Source of the DNA: Prorocentrum cordatum
Taxonomy: Eukaryota; Sar; Dinophyceae; Prorocentrales; Prorocentraceae
Assembly: GCA_963575745.1 (NCBI GenBank)
Contig: CAUYUJ010015720.1
Location: forward strand, 59,427-123,426
Reading direction: 5' to 3'
DNA length: 64,000 nt
The stretch's first letter is position 1, and every line of letters begins with the position of its first letter. This document shows positions 21,891 to 30,235 of this stretch, piece by piece. The notes under the pieces are model-generated. The model saw only the letters and a list, made by a program, of their open reading frames with translations. It did no database searches and was not told where the DNA came from. The position numbers were made by a program, and so were the translations under genes.

Positions 21891-22083
21891 CGGACGAAAG
21901 GGGGATCTGGAAAAGGGGGGTAACGAAGCGAAATCTGCTGCATGCAGCTGGCTTCGGTCCAACCGGGGGGCCCATTCCTCGATACATGGCCGCCTCCGAC
22001 GCCGGGAGGCGCCATGAAAATCAGCTATAGTGAGCTGATTCTCAAACCCCCCCTTCGCTATCCCCCCCTTTGGCCCCGCCCGA
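21891..22083 (+). mobile_element. R1 MITE-like element, copy 3
   Basis: Left end CGGGCCGGACGAAAGGGGG, right end CCCCCCTTTGGCCCCGCCCG. The core CTGCTGCATGCAGCTGGC, CCATTCCTCGATACATGGCC and GAGCTGATTCTCAAACCCCC is nearly identical to copies 1 and 2. A possible 7-bp duplication, AGGGAGG, lies on both sides, but the flank is itself GA-rich. Confidence 0.8.
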
Positions 22084-22267
22084 AGGGAGGTGAGAGGAGG
22101 GCGGGGCAGGCGAGGAGGGAGGGCATGGGGAGGGCACGGGGAGGGGGGAGGTGCGCCATCGCCGCGTGAGCCTGCCGTCATTACCTCGCCCCCCCCTGTT
22201 CCTTCCCCTCCGCCCTCCCCTGCCCGCCTCCTTCGCCCTCGCCTTCCTATCCTCTCGCCTGTCCCAT

Positions 22268-22570
22268 CCTCAGGGGGACGAAGAGTGACATAAACATACA
22301 AACTCGGATGCCCGCGCAGATCTCTCGGATCCGTGCTGGACACCCCTTGGCAGCGCCTCCGGGGCCGCCGCTGGTGCGCTCTGCGCGCCAGGGAGGGGGG
22401 TCCAGCACCGATCCGAGAAATCCGCGCCGACCTCCGAGTCACTCTTCGTCACTATTCGTTTATGTCGCTCTTCGTTTACGTCACTCTTCGTTTGTTTACG
22501 TCACTCTTTGTCACTCTTCGTCACTCTTCGTTTACGAAGAGTGACGTATGTTTATGTCACTCTTCCTTCC
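22268..22570 (+). repeat. R3 foldback element plus CACTCTTCGT tandem
   Basis: Left arm GAAGAGTGACATAAACATAC, then TCTCGGATCCGTGCTGGAC. Right arm GTCCAGCACCGATCCGAGA, then a tail in which TCACTCTTCGT is repeated about six times, closing with ACGAAGAGTGACGT. The inverted arms mark it as a foldback element with an expanded right terminus. Confidence 0.7.
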
Positions 22571-23106
22571 CCGAAGGATGGGACAGACGGGAGCATGGGG
22601 AGGCGAATGTGAAGGAGGCGGGCAGGGGAGGGCGGAGGGGAAGGGATAGGGGGAGGGGGAGAGGTAACCACGGCAGGCTCGCGCGGCGACGGCGCACCGG
22701 GCGACGCAGGCGAAGGCGCTTCGAATGCCGCGCGACAGGGCGACGCGGAAGCACGGAGGGGGCACGGCAGCGCCACGGGGCCAGACGGAACTCGGCTTTT
22801 GTCAGGAGCGGAAGAATGACGTACACGTACATGACTCCACGCTGGTCTCGAGGGCTCGCATGGCGCGACTGTTCGTGTTGCGCGGCCGGTCTCGCGGGCC
22901 AAGGGGCCGTGTTCATGTACACAGCTGGGCGCGTACATCAGTTGTGGGCTCCCTCTTTTGAGCGGTCGGGGCCGCGAGCGCTTCCGAGCCGGAGCGGTCG
23001 ACGCGGCGTCCACAAGAACTTCTGCGGCGCGCCGGCGCCGCTCCGTCGCGAGCTCCGGGGCCCGAGGGCTGCCCCCCAGGGGGCAGGAAGCAGGCGCGAG
23101 GCGTGA
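22571..23106. other. Unassigned GC-rich sequence
   Basis: No repeat landmark or convincing coding pattern on either strand. Confidence 0.4.
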
Positions 23107-23245
23107 GTCGGGCAGGGCCCTCTGCAGGAGGGATACTCAAGAGTAGTCCAAGTATAGTCTGGGGGCGATGTTTCCAACTATTGTTCGGTTTTACTGTTCT
23201 CTATCTTTCGTCGAGCATCCGTCCATAGGTCAACGGGCGAAGAGC
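23107..23245 (+). repeat. R5-like TIR element, divergent copy
   Basis: Starts GTCGGGCAGGGCCCTCTGCA and continues with GGAGGGATACTCAAG. The right end (TTTCGTCGAGCATCCGTCC) is poorly preserved. Confidence 0.4.
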
Positions 23246-23404
23246 GGTATAAGATAAACTTCTTCGCTGTCGGGGGCGCCGGTCCCTGGGCGGCTCGAAA
23301 GTTTACACCCTTACGGTGGCACCGTGGGGGTATCAACCTTGCAGCCGCCCAGGGGCAGGTGTCTCCGACGGCGGAAAGCTTATTTTATTCCATTCTTCGC
23401 TCGC

Positions 23405-23600
23405 TGAATATCAGGAGGAAGAGAAACACACAGACACAATTAATCCTCGACTCCCCAGAAAATATGGGAAAATATGGGAAGTGGGGGGGAAGACAGAAAC
23501 CCAGAAAATATTGGAAAATATGGGCAATCTTTCTATTTGTGTGTATTTATTTGTGTGTCCTGGGGCCCCTTCAGAATAGGGGGACATGCCCGACCTAACA
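23405..23600 (+). repeat. R6 dispersed repeat, copy 2
   Basis: GAAACACACAGACACAATTA, GGAAGTGGGGGGGAAGACAG and TTTGTGTGTCCTGGGGCCCC match copy 1. It ends at GGGGGACATGCCCGACC, which is an R5-type terminus, so two families abut here. Confidence 0.75.
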
Positions 23601-23727
23601 CAGGGCCTCTTCGAGCCCAGCACGCCTGGGACGGGGCAGGCAACCACGGCCAGGCCGCTGGAGGGAGGACCGCTCCGGGCTCGGGCAGCGGCTCGCTGCT
23701 CTGGAGGTCCTTCCCTTCCAAGCTCAA

Positions 23728-23880
23728 GTCGGGCCTGTCCCTCTACAGGAGGAATATTCAAACATAGTTAAAAAATAGCCTGGGAACGATTTTTTGACAC
23801 TTGTTGACTATGTTAGGGTATTGTTTGACTGTTTTTAGTTTTTCGCCGGAAATCCTCATGTAGGGGGACAGGCCCGACCT
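23728..23880 (+). mobile_element. R5 TIR element, copy 2
   Basis: Left end GTCGGGCCTGTCCCTCTACA, right end TGTAGGGGGACAGGCCCGAC. These inverted repeats of over 20 bp flank an AT-rich interior. Confidence 0.85.
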
Positions 23881-23894
23881 ACTTCTAGGCCTCG

Positions 23895-24020
23895 TGGACA
23901 GGGTCGGAGTAGATGGGTCGGAGGATCGCGCCGCATCGCAGATGCATTGGCGATGCGGCTCGATGTGGAGCCCGGTTTTCTCCAAACCGACGTCGCCGAT
24001 GCTTCGCCGACGTCGGCGCA
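23895..24020 (+). repeat. R10 dispersed repeat, copy 2
   Basis: GGATCGCGCCGCATCGCAGA and GCGATGCGGCTCGATGTGGA, then CCGACGTCGCCGATGCTTCG, matching 20195-20345. Confidence 0.65.
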
Positions 24021-24177
24021 GGCGCTGTTGGCGCCCACAAGATAGGTGTTCCTTATCTGGCCTTCCTTCTGGTAGTACCTCGGCTGCAGAGTGGAGGGCG
24101 TGAAGGAGGGCGGCAGTGAAGGCGCAGCCTTCACGCCCAAGGTCGGCTTCGTTGGTGTTGCCTCCTCTGCCTCCTTT

Positions 24178-24638
24178 TCCTCCTCCTCCTCCTCCTCCTC
24201 CTCCTCCTCCTCCTCCTCCTCTGTCTTGTCCTCCTCCTCCTCCTCCTCCTGCTCTTCCTCCTCCTCCTCCGTCTTTTCCTCCTCCTCCTCCTCCTCCTCG
24301 TCCTCCTCCTCCTCCTCCTCCTCCTCCTCCTCCTCTGCCTCGTCCTCCTTCTCCTCTGCCTCGTCCTCCTCCTCCGCCGCCCGCCCCCTGCCAGCCCGCT
24401 GTCCGACTCGGACGGCGGCGCCCAGCCTCGTGCCTCGTGCCTCCGCCTCCTCCTCCTCCTCCTCCTCCTCCTCCTCTGCTGTCCGACTCGGACGGCGGCG
24501 CCCAGCCTCGTGCCTCGTGCCTCCGCCTCCTCCTCCTCCTCCTCCTCCTCCTCCTCTGCCTCCTCCTCATCCTCCTCCTCCTCCTCTTCCTCCTCCTCCT
24601 CCTCCTCCTCCTCCTCCTCCTCCTCCTCCTCCTCCCGC
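24178..24638 (+). repeat. (CTC)n microsatellite with an internal duplication
   Basis: About 460 bp of CTC/TCC triplets. A 63-bp island (GTCCGACTCGGACGGCGGCG onward) occurs twice, from about 24402 and 24479, so part of the tract was tandemly duplicated. Pyrimidines are on the plus strand, opposite to the tracts before 18.6 kb. Confidence 0.95.
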
Positions 24639-24714
24639 CCCATATCAGCTTCAATGGTGTCGCGCTTCGCTACGTTGGAACGCCTTTTTCCCTTGCCCAG
24701 TTGCCAGGAGGGGC

Positions 24715-24880
24715 ATTGAACGCAGTACGGCAGGACCGAGGTATAAGATCGAAGTCGGTTCGGGGAGGGTACCGTAGTGTTCGTCGTGGTGATTGGATGT
24801 TCTTGTGCATCCTGGGGAGGGTACCCTTGGCTGTTCTGTGTGTTCTGGCTGGCGGAGGATTTCGCGTTCTCGGAGAATGT
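24715..24880 (+). repeat. R12 dispersed repeat, copy 2
   Basis: CGAGGTATAAGATCGAAGTC, GGTTCGGGGAGGGTACC, TTCTTGTGCATCCTGGGGAG and GGCTGGCGGAGG, as at 49985-50150. Confidence 0.7.
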
Positions 24881-25094
24881 TATTCTGTTCTAGCTCCGAA
24901 TGGACTCAGGCACCCTCGTTCTGCAGTGCAGGAACACCCAATGTTGAAAGCAATTCTGAAACAATGTTTTTCCATTTACCATATGGCCGCTTATGTGTAA
25001 CCTCTCATTGCCGCCGTTCCTGCGCGGCGAGCACGTTCCCCTGCTAAGCCGATGTGTCGTGCGACGTGACTTGTCAGTGAGAACGTGGGCTCGT

Positions 25095-25265
25095 CTCGTC
25101 TCGTCTCCTCCTCGTCCTCCTCCTTCTCCTTCCTCCTCCACCTCCTCCTATTCCTCCTCCTCCTCCTCCTCCTCCTTTCTCCTCCTCCTCCTCGTCCACC
25201 TCTTCCTCCTCCTCGTCCTCCTTCGCCTCCACCTCCTCCTCCGCCGCCTCCGCCTCCTCCCCCCC
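25095..25265 (+). repeat. (CTC)n microsatellite
   Basis: CTC/TCC triplets with CTTCTCC interruptions and a short GTCTC run at the left edge. Confidence 0.93.
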
Positions 25266-25364
25266 CTGCCAGGCCGCGTGGCCGAGCGCCCTGCGGTGCG
25301 GCCGGTGCAAGGCGCGCCCCGGAGGCGGACTCGAGACCCAGACCCCCTCGAGTCATGACAAAAT

Positions 25365-25455
25365 CACGACGGGCAGTTTCTCACAGTTTTCGGCGTCCAG
25401 GGGCCCTTGCCGGGCCTCGGGGCCGTCAGCAAACGGCTCAGGATGAAAACACAAC
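25365..25455 (+). repeat. R8 dispersed repeat, copy 5
   Basis: ACGACGGGCAGTTTCTCAC, GGGGCCCTTGCCGGGCCTCG and CAGCAAACGGCTCAGGATGA match R8. 25456-26054 after it is unassigned, with no credible gene. Confidence 0.55.
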
Positions 25456-26054
25456 GGTCTGAGGGAATAGGTCGAGACCTCTGGGTGTCGATGTTCTGAA
25501 AGTTCATGACGGCGGGGGTCTGGAGAGGTATGGTCCAGAATCGGCTTTGGTGTCATTCCTGGTCGAAGACTGGCCTAATCTAGCTGAGTCCCGTTTGATC
25601 GGGTTTGAGCCCGCTCAATCTGGCTCAATCCGATTTTATCCGGTTCAACCTTGGTTTCGATCGATTGGAGAACGTTACAGCACCGTCTCCACCACCTGGC
25701 CCCCCCTCAAAAAAGAAACTGTCACGGACCACGCGTCTGACAGCAGGCTCCGAGTCCAGCCCGTTCCTGCCCAGTCTAGCTCAGCGCACATGCCCCCCCC
25801 CAGGATCTCCGGGCCCCAACCAGAGAGCCAGCAGTCCAGGTTCAGGTGCAGGCCCCCCCCCCCTCCCCCCTCCCGGTTCATGCAGGTAAACTTGCCGGAG
25901 CCCTACACAAAGAAACAGGCTCTGAGTTGGCATCCCTCCCCTGGCGGCAGTGCAGGGCTAGGGGGGTTGGAACACCACAGCCCTCGGGCCGCGCTTCCCC
26001 CCTGGCGAATCTGTGCCTTCCGTCCCAGCTTTCCGCCGGCGTCCGCTGGCGCCA

Positions 26055-26195
26055 GAAAGAAGTTCGAGCACCAAGGAAGTACCGAAACTGATGGGTTTTC
26101 GCGTGTCGGGCCCTGGGAGGCGATACTCGTTCGAAATTATTTCTGGGATGTGGTCCTTAGGTACGATGGGAGCAACATAACCCGAGGGAAAGTGC
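26055..26195 (+). repeat. R11 dispersed repeat, copy 1
   Basis: AAGTACCGAAACTGATGGGT, GGGAGGCGATACTCGTTCGA and GGTACGATGGGAGCAACAT. Fuller copies lie at 47145-47355 and 50535-50730. Confidence 0.7.
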
Positions 26196-26344
26196 TCCTG
26201 AGGTTTGTCGCCGTTCTGGGCTTCCCGGGCCCTCCGCGGGCCCCAGGACGGTAAGAGAAAACAGCTCGAGCCGAGCTGGAGCTGGGGGAAGGCCTTGGGG
26301 TCCAGGACCCGTTTCCCTCAGGACCAGTTTCCCCCATGCTCGAC

Positions 26345-26535
26345 ATATTCAGGAGGGGAAGAATCACACAGACACGATTAATCGTCGACTTCCATCCGGG
26401 AAAATATGGGAAGGCATAGGAAGTGGGGAGGAGGACGAAAACACGGATACTAAGGGAACATAGGGGGAACCCTGGAGTTTCGTCTGTCCTTTTTATTTGT
26501 GCGTCCTTGGGCCCCTTCACGGATGCGCCTCCGCG
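26345..26535 (+). repeat. R6 dispersed repeat, copy 3
   Basis: GAATCACACAGACACGATTA, GGAAGTGGGGAGGAGGACGA and GCGTCCTTGGGCCCCTTCAC match the R6 family. An R8-like segment precedes it (26185-26285). Confidence 0.65.
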
Positions 26536-26737
26536 AGGCGGCAACACGCTCTGGACCCAGGGTGCCCAAAGTCGCCCAGCGGCAGCCGTGGCCCTGGCCC
26601 GAGGAGAGCAGAGCCGGGGACACGGACGACTCGGTCTAGGCCGGAGCTCGGGCCTGCCGACGTGTTGTGACGAGGGGGCGTCCAGGTTTCGTGGGACGTC
26701 TGCAGGGGTCGGGGGCGGAAACGAGGGGCGTGATGAT

Positions 26738-26895
26738 GAGGGGGGGGGGGATATCGTGGCGGGGGCCACGATATTTCCCCAGATCTCGTGGCGCCTCCTC
26801 TTGTTTCATGACGTCCCTGTCCCTGGCCCCCCCGCGGGGCCGCGCACGTGCCGCCGGTCATGATTTGCACCCCCCCTCATGGGACGCCCCCCTCT
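26738..26895 (+). repeat. R13 dispersed repeat, copy 1
   Basis: GGGGGCCACGATATTTCCCC, AGATCTCGTGGCGCCTC and GCCGGTCATGATTTGCACCC. It matches 58085-58235. Both copies are followed within about 100 bp by a (CTC)n tract. Confidence 0.8.
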
Positions 26896-27000
26896 TGGCC
26901 GCCCCACCCAGTCTGCAGAGGGGGAGCCCGCGCCGCACTCCAGAGCGGGCCTCTCGTCGTTTCTCGGAGGGCCCCGTCGGGCCAAGACGAGTCCCCCCGT

Positions 27001-27098
27001 ACTCCTCCTCCTCCTCCTCCTCCTCCTCCTCCTCCTCCTCCTCCTCCTCCTCCTCCTCCTCCTCCTCCTCCTCCTCCTCCTCCTCCTCCTCCTCCTCT
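27001..27098 (+). repeat. Pure (CTC)n microsatellite
   Basis: About 32 uninterrupted CTC triplets. It is the purest tract in the window and therefore probably young. Confidence 0.98.
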
Positions 27099-27198
27099 TC
27101 CCCCCTTGCAAGAGTGCTGGCCCTGGCCGGGGCGTCGGGGCGCGCTCTCCGCCGGGCTCTCGTTGGGCTGCGCACAGCTCGGGCAGGGGGGACCGGCC

Positions 27199-27683
27199 AC
27201 TCGAAAGCAGGCGGCGAAAGGCGTCCTGGCTCGCCTATGGGGCCCACCGAAGCATGTTGTGAGAACCTGTCTGGGAACCCCCAAACCGGGTGGTGAGATA
27301 CCAGGTGGCGACCTGGAATCCCCAAAAAGGTCACCGCTGGGTTTGGGGACGCGGGGTCACCGCCGGGTTCTGTGTGACTCTTGGACCCACCAGTGTCTGG
27401 GATATCCTCGGAAAACCGCACGAGTCCCCAAACCGGGTGGTGACACCAAATCGCCCGAGACTCACCGCCAGGTGTTGTCACCACCACGTTTGGGGACTAC
27501 CAAACTTTTTGCGGCCTGCGCGACATCATCTTAGAACACTGCTGGCTGAGCCTGTCTTGCTTTAACAAAATTGGGCCTGTGCTCAAAGAACATTTTTTCT
27601 GTCGTTTGAACATCCTTGTGTTCTAAGAGCAGTTCGTGGCAGGCCTACAGGAATGTGGGGACGGCCGGTCCCTGTTCAAGCTA
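27199..27683 (+). repeat. R4 dispersed repeat, copy 1, interrupted
   Basis: The R4 ends are AGGCGTCCTGGCTCGCC on the left and GGCAGGCCTACAGGAATGTG on the right. The copy is split by a foreign segment at about 27265-27507. Other R4 copies lie at 45206-45440, 46823-47045 and 50833-51246. The family carries repeated GTTCTAAGAAC-like palindromes. Confidence 0.75.
27265..27507. mobile_element. Insertion in R4 with CCCCAAACCGGGTGG ends
   Basis: This segment is absent from the three other R4 copies. It has inverted ends: CCCCCAAACCGGGTGGTGA on the left against TCACCACCACGTTTGGGG on the right. At least three further copies or variants of the same motif lie inside. I infer a small TIR element inserted into R4, with exact edges uncertain. 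Confidence 0.6.
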
Positions 27684-27930
27684 CAGAGTTGACGTACCCC
27701 CAAAATCGAGTTTCACGTCGAACTTGTCCCCGACATCATTGCCAAAGTTCTGCGCGTGTTCCATGGACTCGACAAGGAGCGCCCGTTCTGGGGTAATTAA
27801 ATCAATGATGCAGTCGATCCCCTCTTCGAACCGCCTTCCCCACCCGTCCGGGGAATGTCCAGCTCCCTTCGCGTATGTTTTACTTGTACGCACGATTCCC
27901 CGGAGTTGGGTTTTTTGTTTTTTCCAAATT

Positions 27931-28605
27931 GTGATCTTGCTGAAGCGCTGGCCTCATTTTCGGGCTGCTGCTCGTTCCGAACAGTGCTCCCGCTGCAGCG
28001 CTGACCTAATTTCCGCGCTTGCGCTCTTTCCGAATCGTGCTCCCGCTGCAGCGCTGACGTCATTATTTCCAGCGCCATGCCACGACATGGTCCATGGTTT
28101 TCGGTCCTTCCAAATAGGATCCAAAATCTAGAAAATCCCCCCCCGAAAGAAGTCATCGGAAGCACTTACACATTCGGTGTCGATTCGTTGATTTGTCGGG
28201 CCGCAGAAGCTCCTCCCCACTTTGGGGCGTCGCCACGCCATGCTATGTTAGGCTACGCGTCCTCATGTCCGCGCTTCCGTTTTTCCCACAAAATGGTGTT
28301 ATCGTTGAAGCGCTGGCCTCATGTTCGGGCTGCTGCTCGTTCCGAATAGTGCTCCCGCTGCAGCGCTGACCCCATTTCCGCGCTTGCGCTCGTTCCGAAT
28401 CGTGCTCCCGCTGCAGCGATGGCGTCATTATTTCCAGCGCCATGCTTGGCAAGGTTTTCGGTCCTTTGCCCCAAAATCTAGAAAATGGCCTCCCGAACGA
28501 AGACGTCGGAAGTGTTTCCACATTCGGTGTCGATTCGTTGATGTCTTCGGGCCGCAGAAGCCACCCCCCACCTTGGGGCGTCGCCACGCCATGCTATGTC
28601 ATGTT
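27931..28605 (+). repeat. R16 tandem duplication, unit about 365 bp
   Basis: Two tandem units start at about 27931 (GTGATCTTGCTGAAGCG) and 28296 (GTGTTATCGTTGAAGCG). Each holds two TTCCGAAT.GTGCTCCCGC motifs, then ATTATTTCCAGCGCCATGC, CACATTCGGTGTCGATTCGT and GGGGCGTCGCCACGCCATGC. Confidence 0.85.
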
Positions 28606-28611
28606 ATGCGT

Positions 28612-28757
28612 TGATCTTCGACGCCATGCTATGCCATGTCATGCTATGCCATGCTACGGCATCTGATTGTGCGAAAAGAAAAGAGATCTACGCCATGGTT
28701 AGGGATGGGAGGGAGGGGTAGGACGTCAGACATGACGCGAGCGCACCTAGCTTGCCC
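28612..28757 (+). repeat. R18 dispersed repeat, forward copy
   Basis: Tandem CATGCTATGC phrases, then AAAAGAGATCTACGCCATGG, GGGAGGGGTAGGACGTCAGA and CGAGCGCACCTAGCTTG. Reverse-complement copies lie at 11270 and 12125. This copy directly precedes the CTC tract at element A. Confidence 0.75.
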
Positions 28758-28765
28758 CCCTCTCT

Positions 28766-28832
28766 CACCATCCTCCTCCTCCTCCTCCTCCTCCTCCTGC
28801 TCATCCTCCTCCTCCTCCTCTTCCTCCTCGGC
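28766..28832 (+). repeat. (CTC)n tract at the 5' border of element A
   Basis: About 67 bp of CTC triplets with CTG, CAT and TTC interruptions. It immediately precedes the first sequence I assign to element A. Confidence 0.9.
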
Positions 28833-28861
28833 CAGCCGTTCTGGCACAGGCAGGTAATCCT

Positions 28862-30090
28862 GTGCTTGCACGCGCGTACTTCAGAACGGCTCGCGCGTGC
28901 GAGCCAAAAGGCTTCCTTTCTCTCCTCACAGGACAGCGGGGAGGCCCGCGGCCGATTGCTAAGGCGTGGCCTTGCGGCAACTGCGCCAGGATCCATGGCG
29001 TGGCGTTCGAGAACCAAGGGTTCAGGACGTCCTGCTACAAGTGCGGCAAGCAGGCCCCGCGTCATGTGTTGGAGACCAAGAAGGAGTGGAACAGCTGGCC
29101 CTGGAGGAAGGGCAGCGGAGGTACCAAGCCAGAGAGGCCAAACCGCTGGGCTGCTGGCCCGCCATCCCTTTGGCGGGGCTCGCAACTCCAGGAGAAGGCA
29201 CCTCCGACTCGTCCCGACGCTGCTCCCGTCGGGGATGCCAAGATCGTCGAGAGCGACCCCGCCACTGCCGCAACCATGTTGCAGAGCATGGCCAAGGCGC
29301 GCGGCGAGGACAGAGCGAACTGGCCCGAGGGGATCAAGGGCTTGGTGGTCATCTGGGACAAGGCGGCGCAGCAGTCCGAGGCAAAGGGCGAGGAGGCGCC
29401 CCAGCAGCCCGACTACGACAACATGTCATCCAGTTGGGCCAGCGCCTGCAGGGCGTCAACGAGAAGCTTGAGAAGGCCAAGGAGCGCTTGCAAGAGCGCA
29501 ACCAGGAGCTGCAGGACGCTATTGCAGCTTGATATGCAGAGCAGGAGATCGTCCGCAACCACGAGAACAGGAAGCATAAGATCAAAGCAGCTCAGGCTGC
29601 GGCTTTCATGCGTGAAACCGCCGAGGGAGGACACGCAGGAGCTGGACATCCCGCTGTCGCCCTGTGTGGGCAGGTGGCCAGTCTGCAGAAGCGCCTGGGC
29701 AATACTGACCTCCCCGAGGAGCTGGAGGAGCCCTTCAAAGCTTTGCAGCAGGCGCTCGAGTCTCTCGAGAAGCAGCTGGCGGACCGTGAGCAGCAGCAGC
29801 AGCAGAAGGAGCAGACGGCGGCTGAACCTGCTGGGCGCCCCGCTGCTGCTGATGGTGATGTACCTATGGCTGCTGATGTCCCCGTGCCAGATGAGGACGG
29901 CCTCGAAGATGTCTTCAGTCAGGTCGGCCTCAAGCTGGAAGGGAATGAGTTTGACGAGGAGCGGCAGAGGATCAAGGCTGCCCGCGCCCGCATGCTCGAA
30001 TCCATGGATGCCGCCAACGTTGCCGCCATGGCCAAGCGGAGGAAAAGGCAGCCCCCAGCTTCTGGACAAGACTCAGCAGAGAAGAAGTGA
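28862..30090 (+). pseudogene. Element A ORF1: zinc-finger coiled-coil protein, broken
   Basis: This is the ORF1-type accessory protein of the retrotransposon, presumed to bind the element RNA. From 28862 it reads to a RanBP2-like finger near residues 37-60 (W-P-C-G-N-C ... N-x6-C-Y-K-C, pattern W-x-C-x2-C-x9-N-x6-C-x2-C). It then runs through a charged region to about 29435, where the frame must shift for the coiled coil to continue (LGQRLQGVNEKLEKAKERLQ). A TGA at 29530-29532 interrupts that frame. The frame then reads on to 30090 through a Gln-rich coiled coil and an acidic, basic-tailed C-terminus. One frameshift and one stop make it a pseudogene. The zinc-finger spacing is identical to element B ORF1, which fixes the assignment. 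The first Met is uncertain. Confidence 0.8.
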
Positions 30091-30235
30091 TCTGGCTGGA
30101 CATGTACATGGAGACTGGGGGCCACTACTGCAAGGACTACGACAATTACACCGTTCGGTGGGTTGGGCTTTAGATGGAATTGAGCAGCCGGCACGACAGC
30201 CACACGATACAGTGGGCGGCAGCGGAAGGCTTGGG

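Noticed and set aside
28852-28931. GT-AG intron at the start of element A (CAGGTAATCC ... CTCACAG)
   Set aside because: The splice-like dinucleotides are there, but no coding continuity across them can be shown and the element is decayed.
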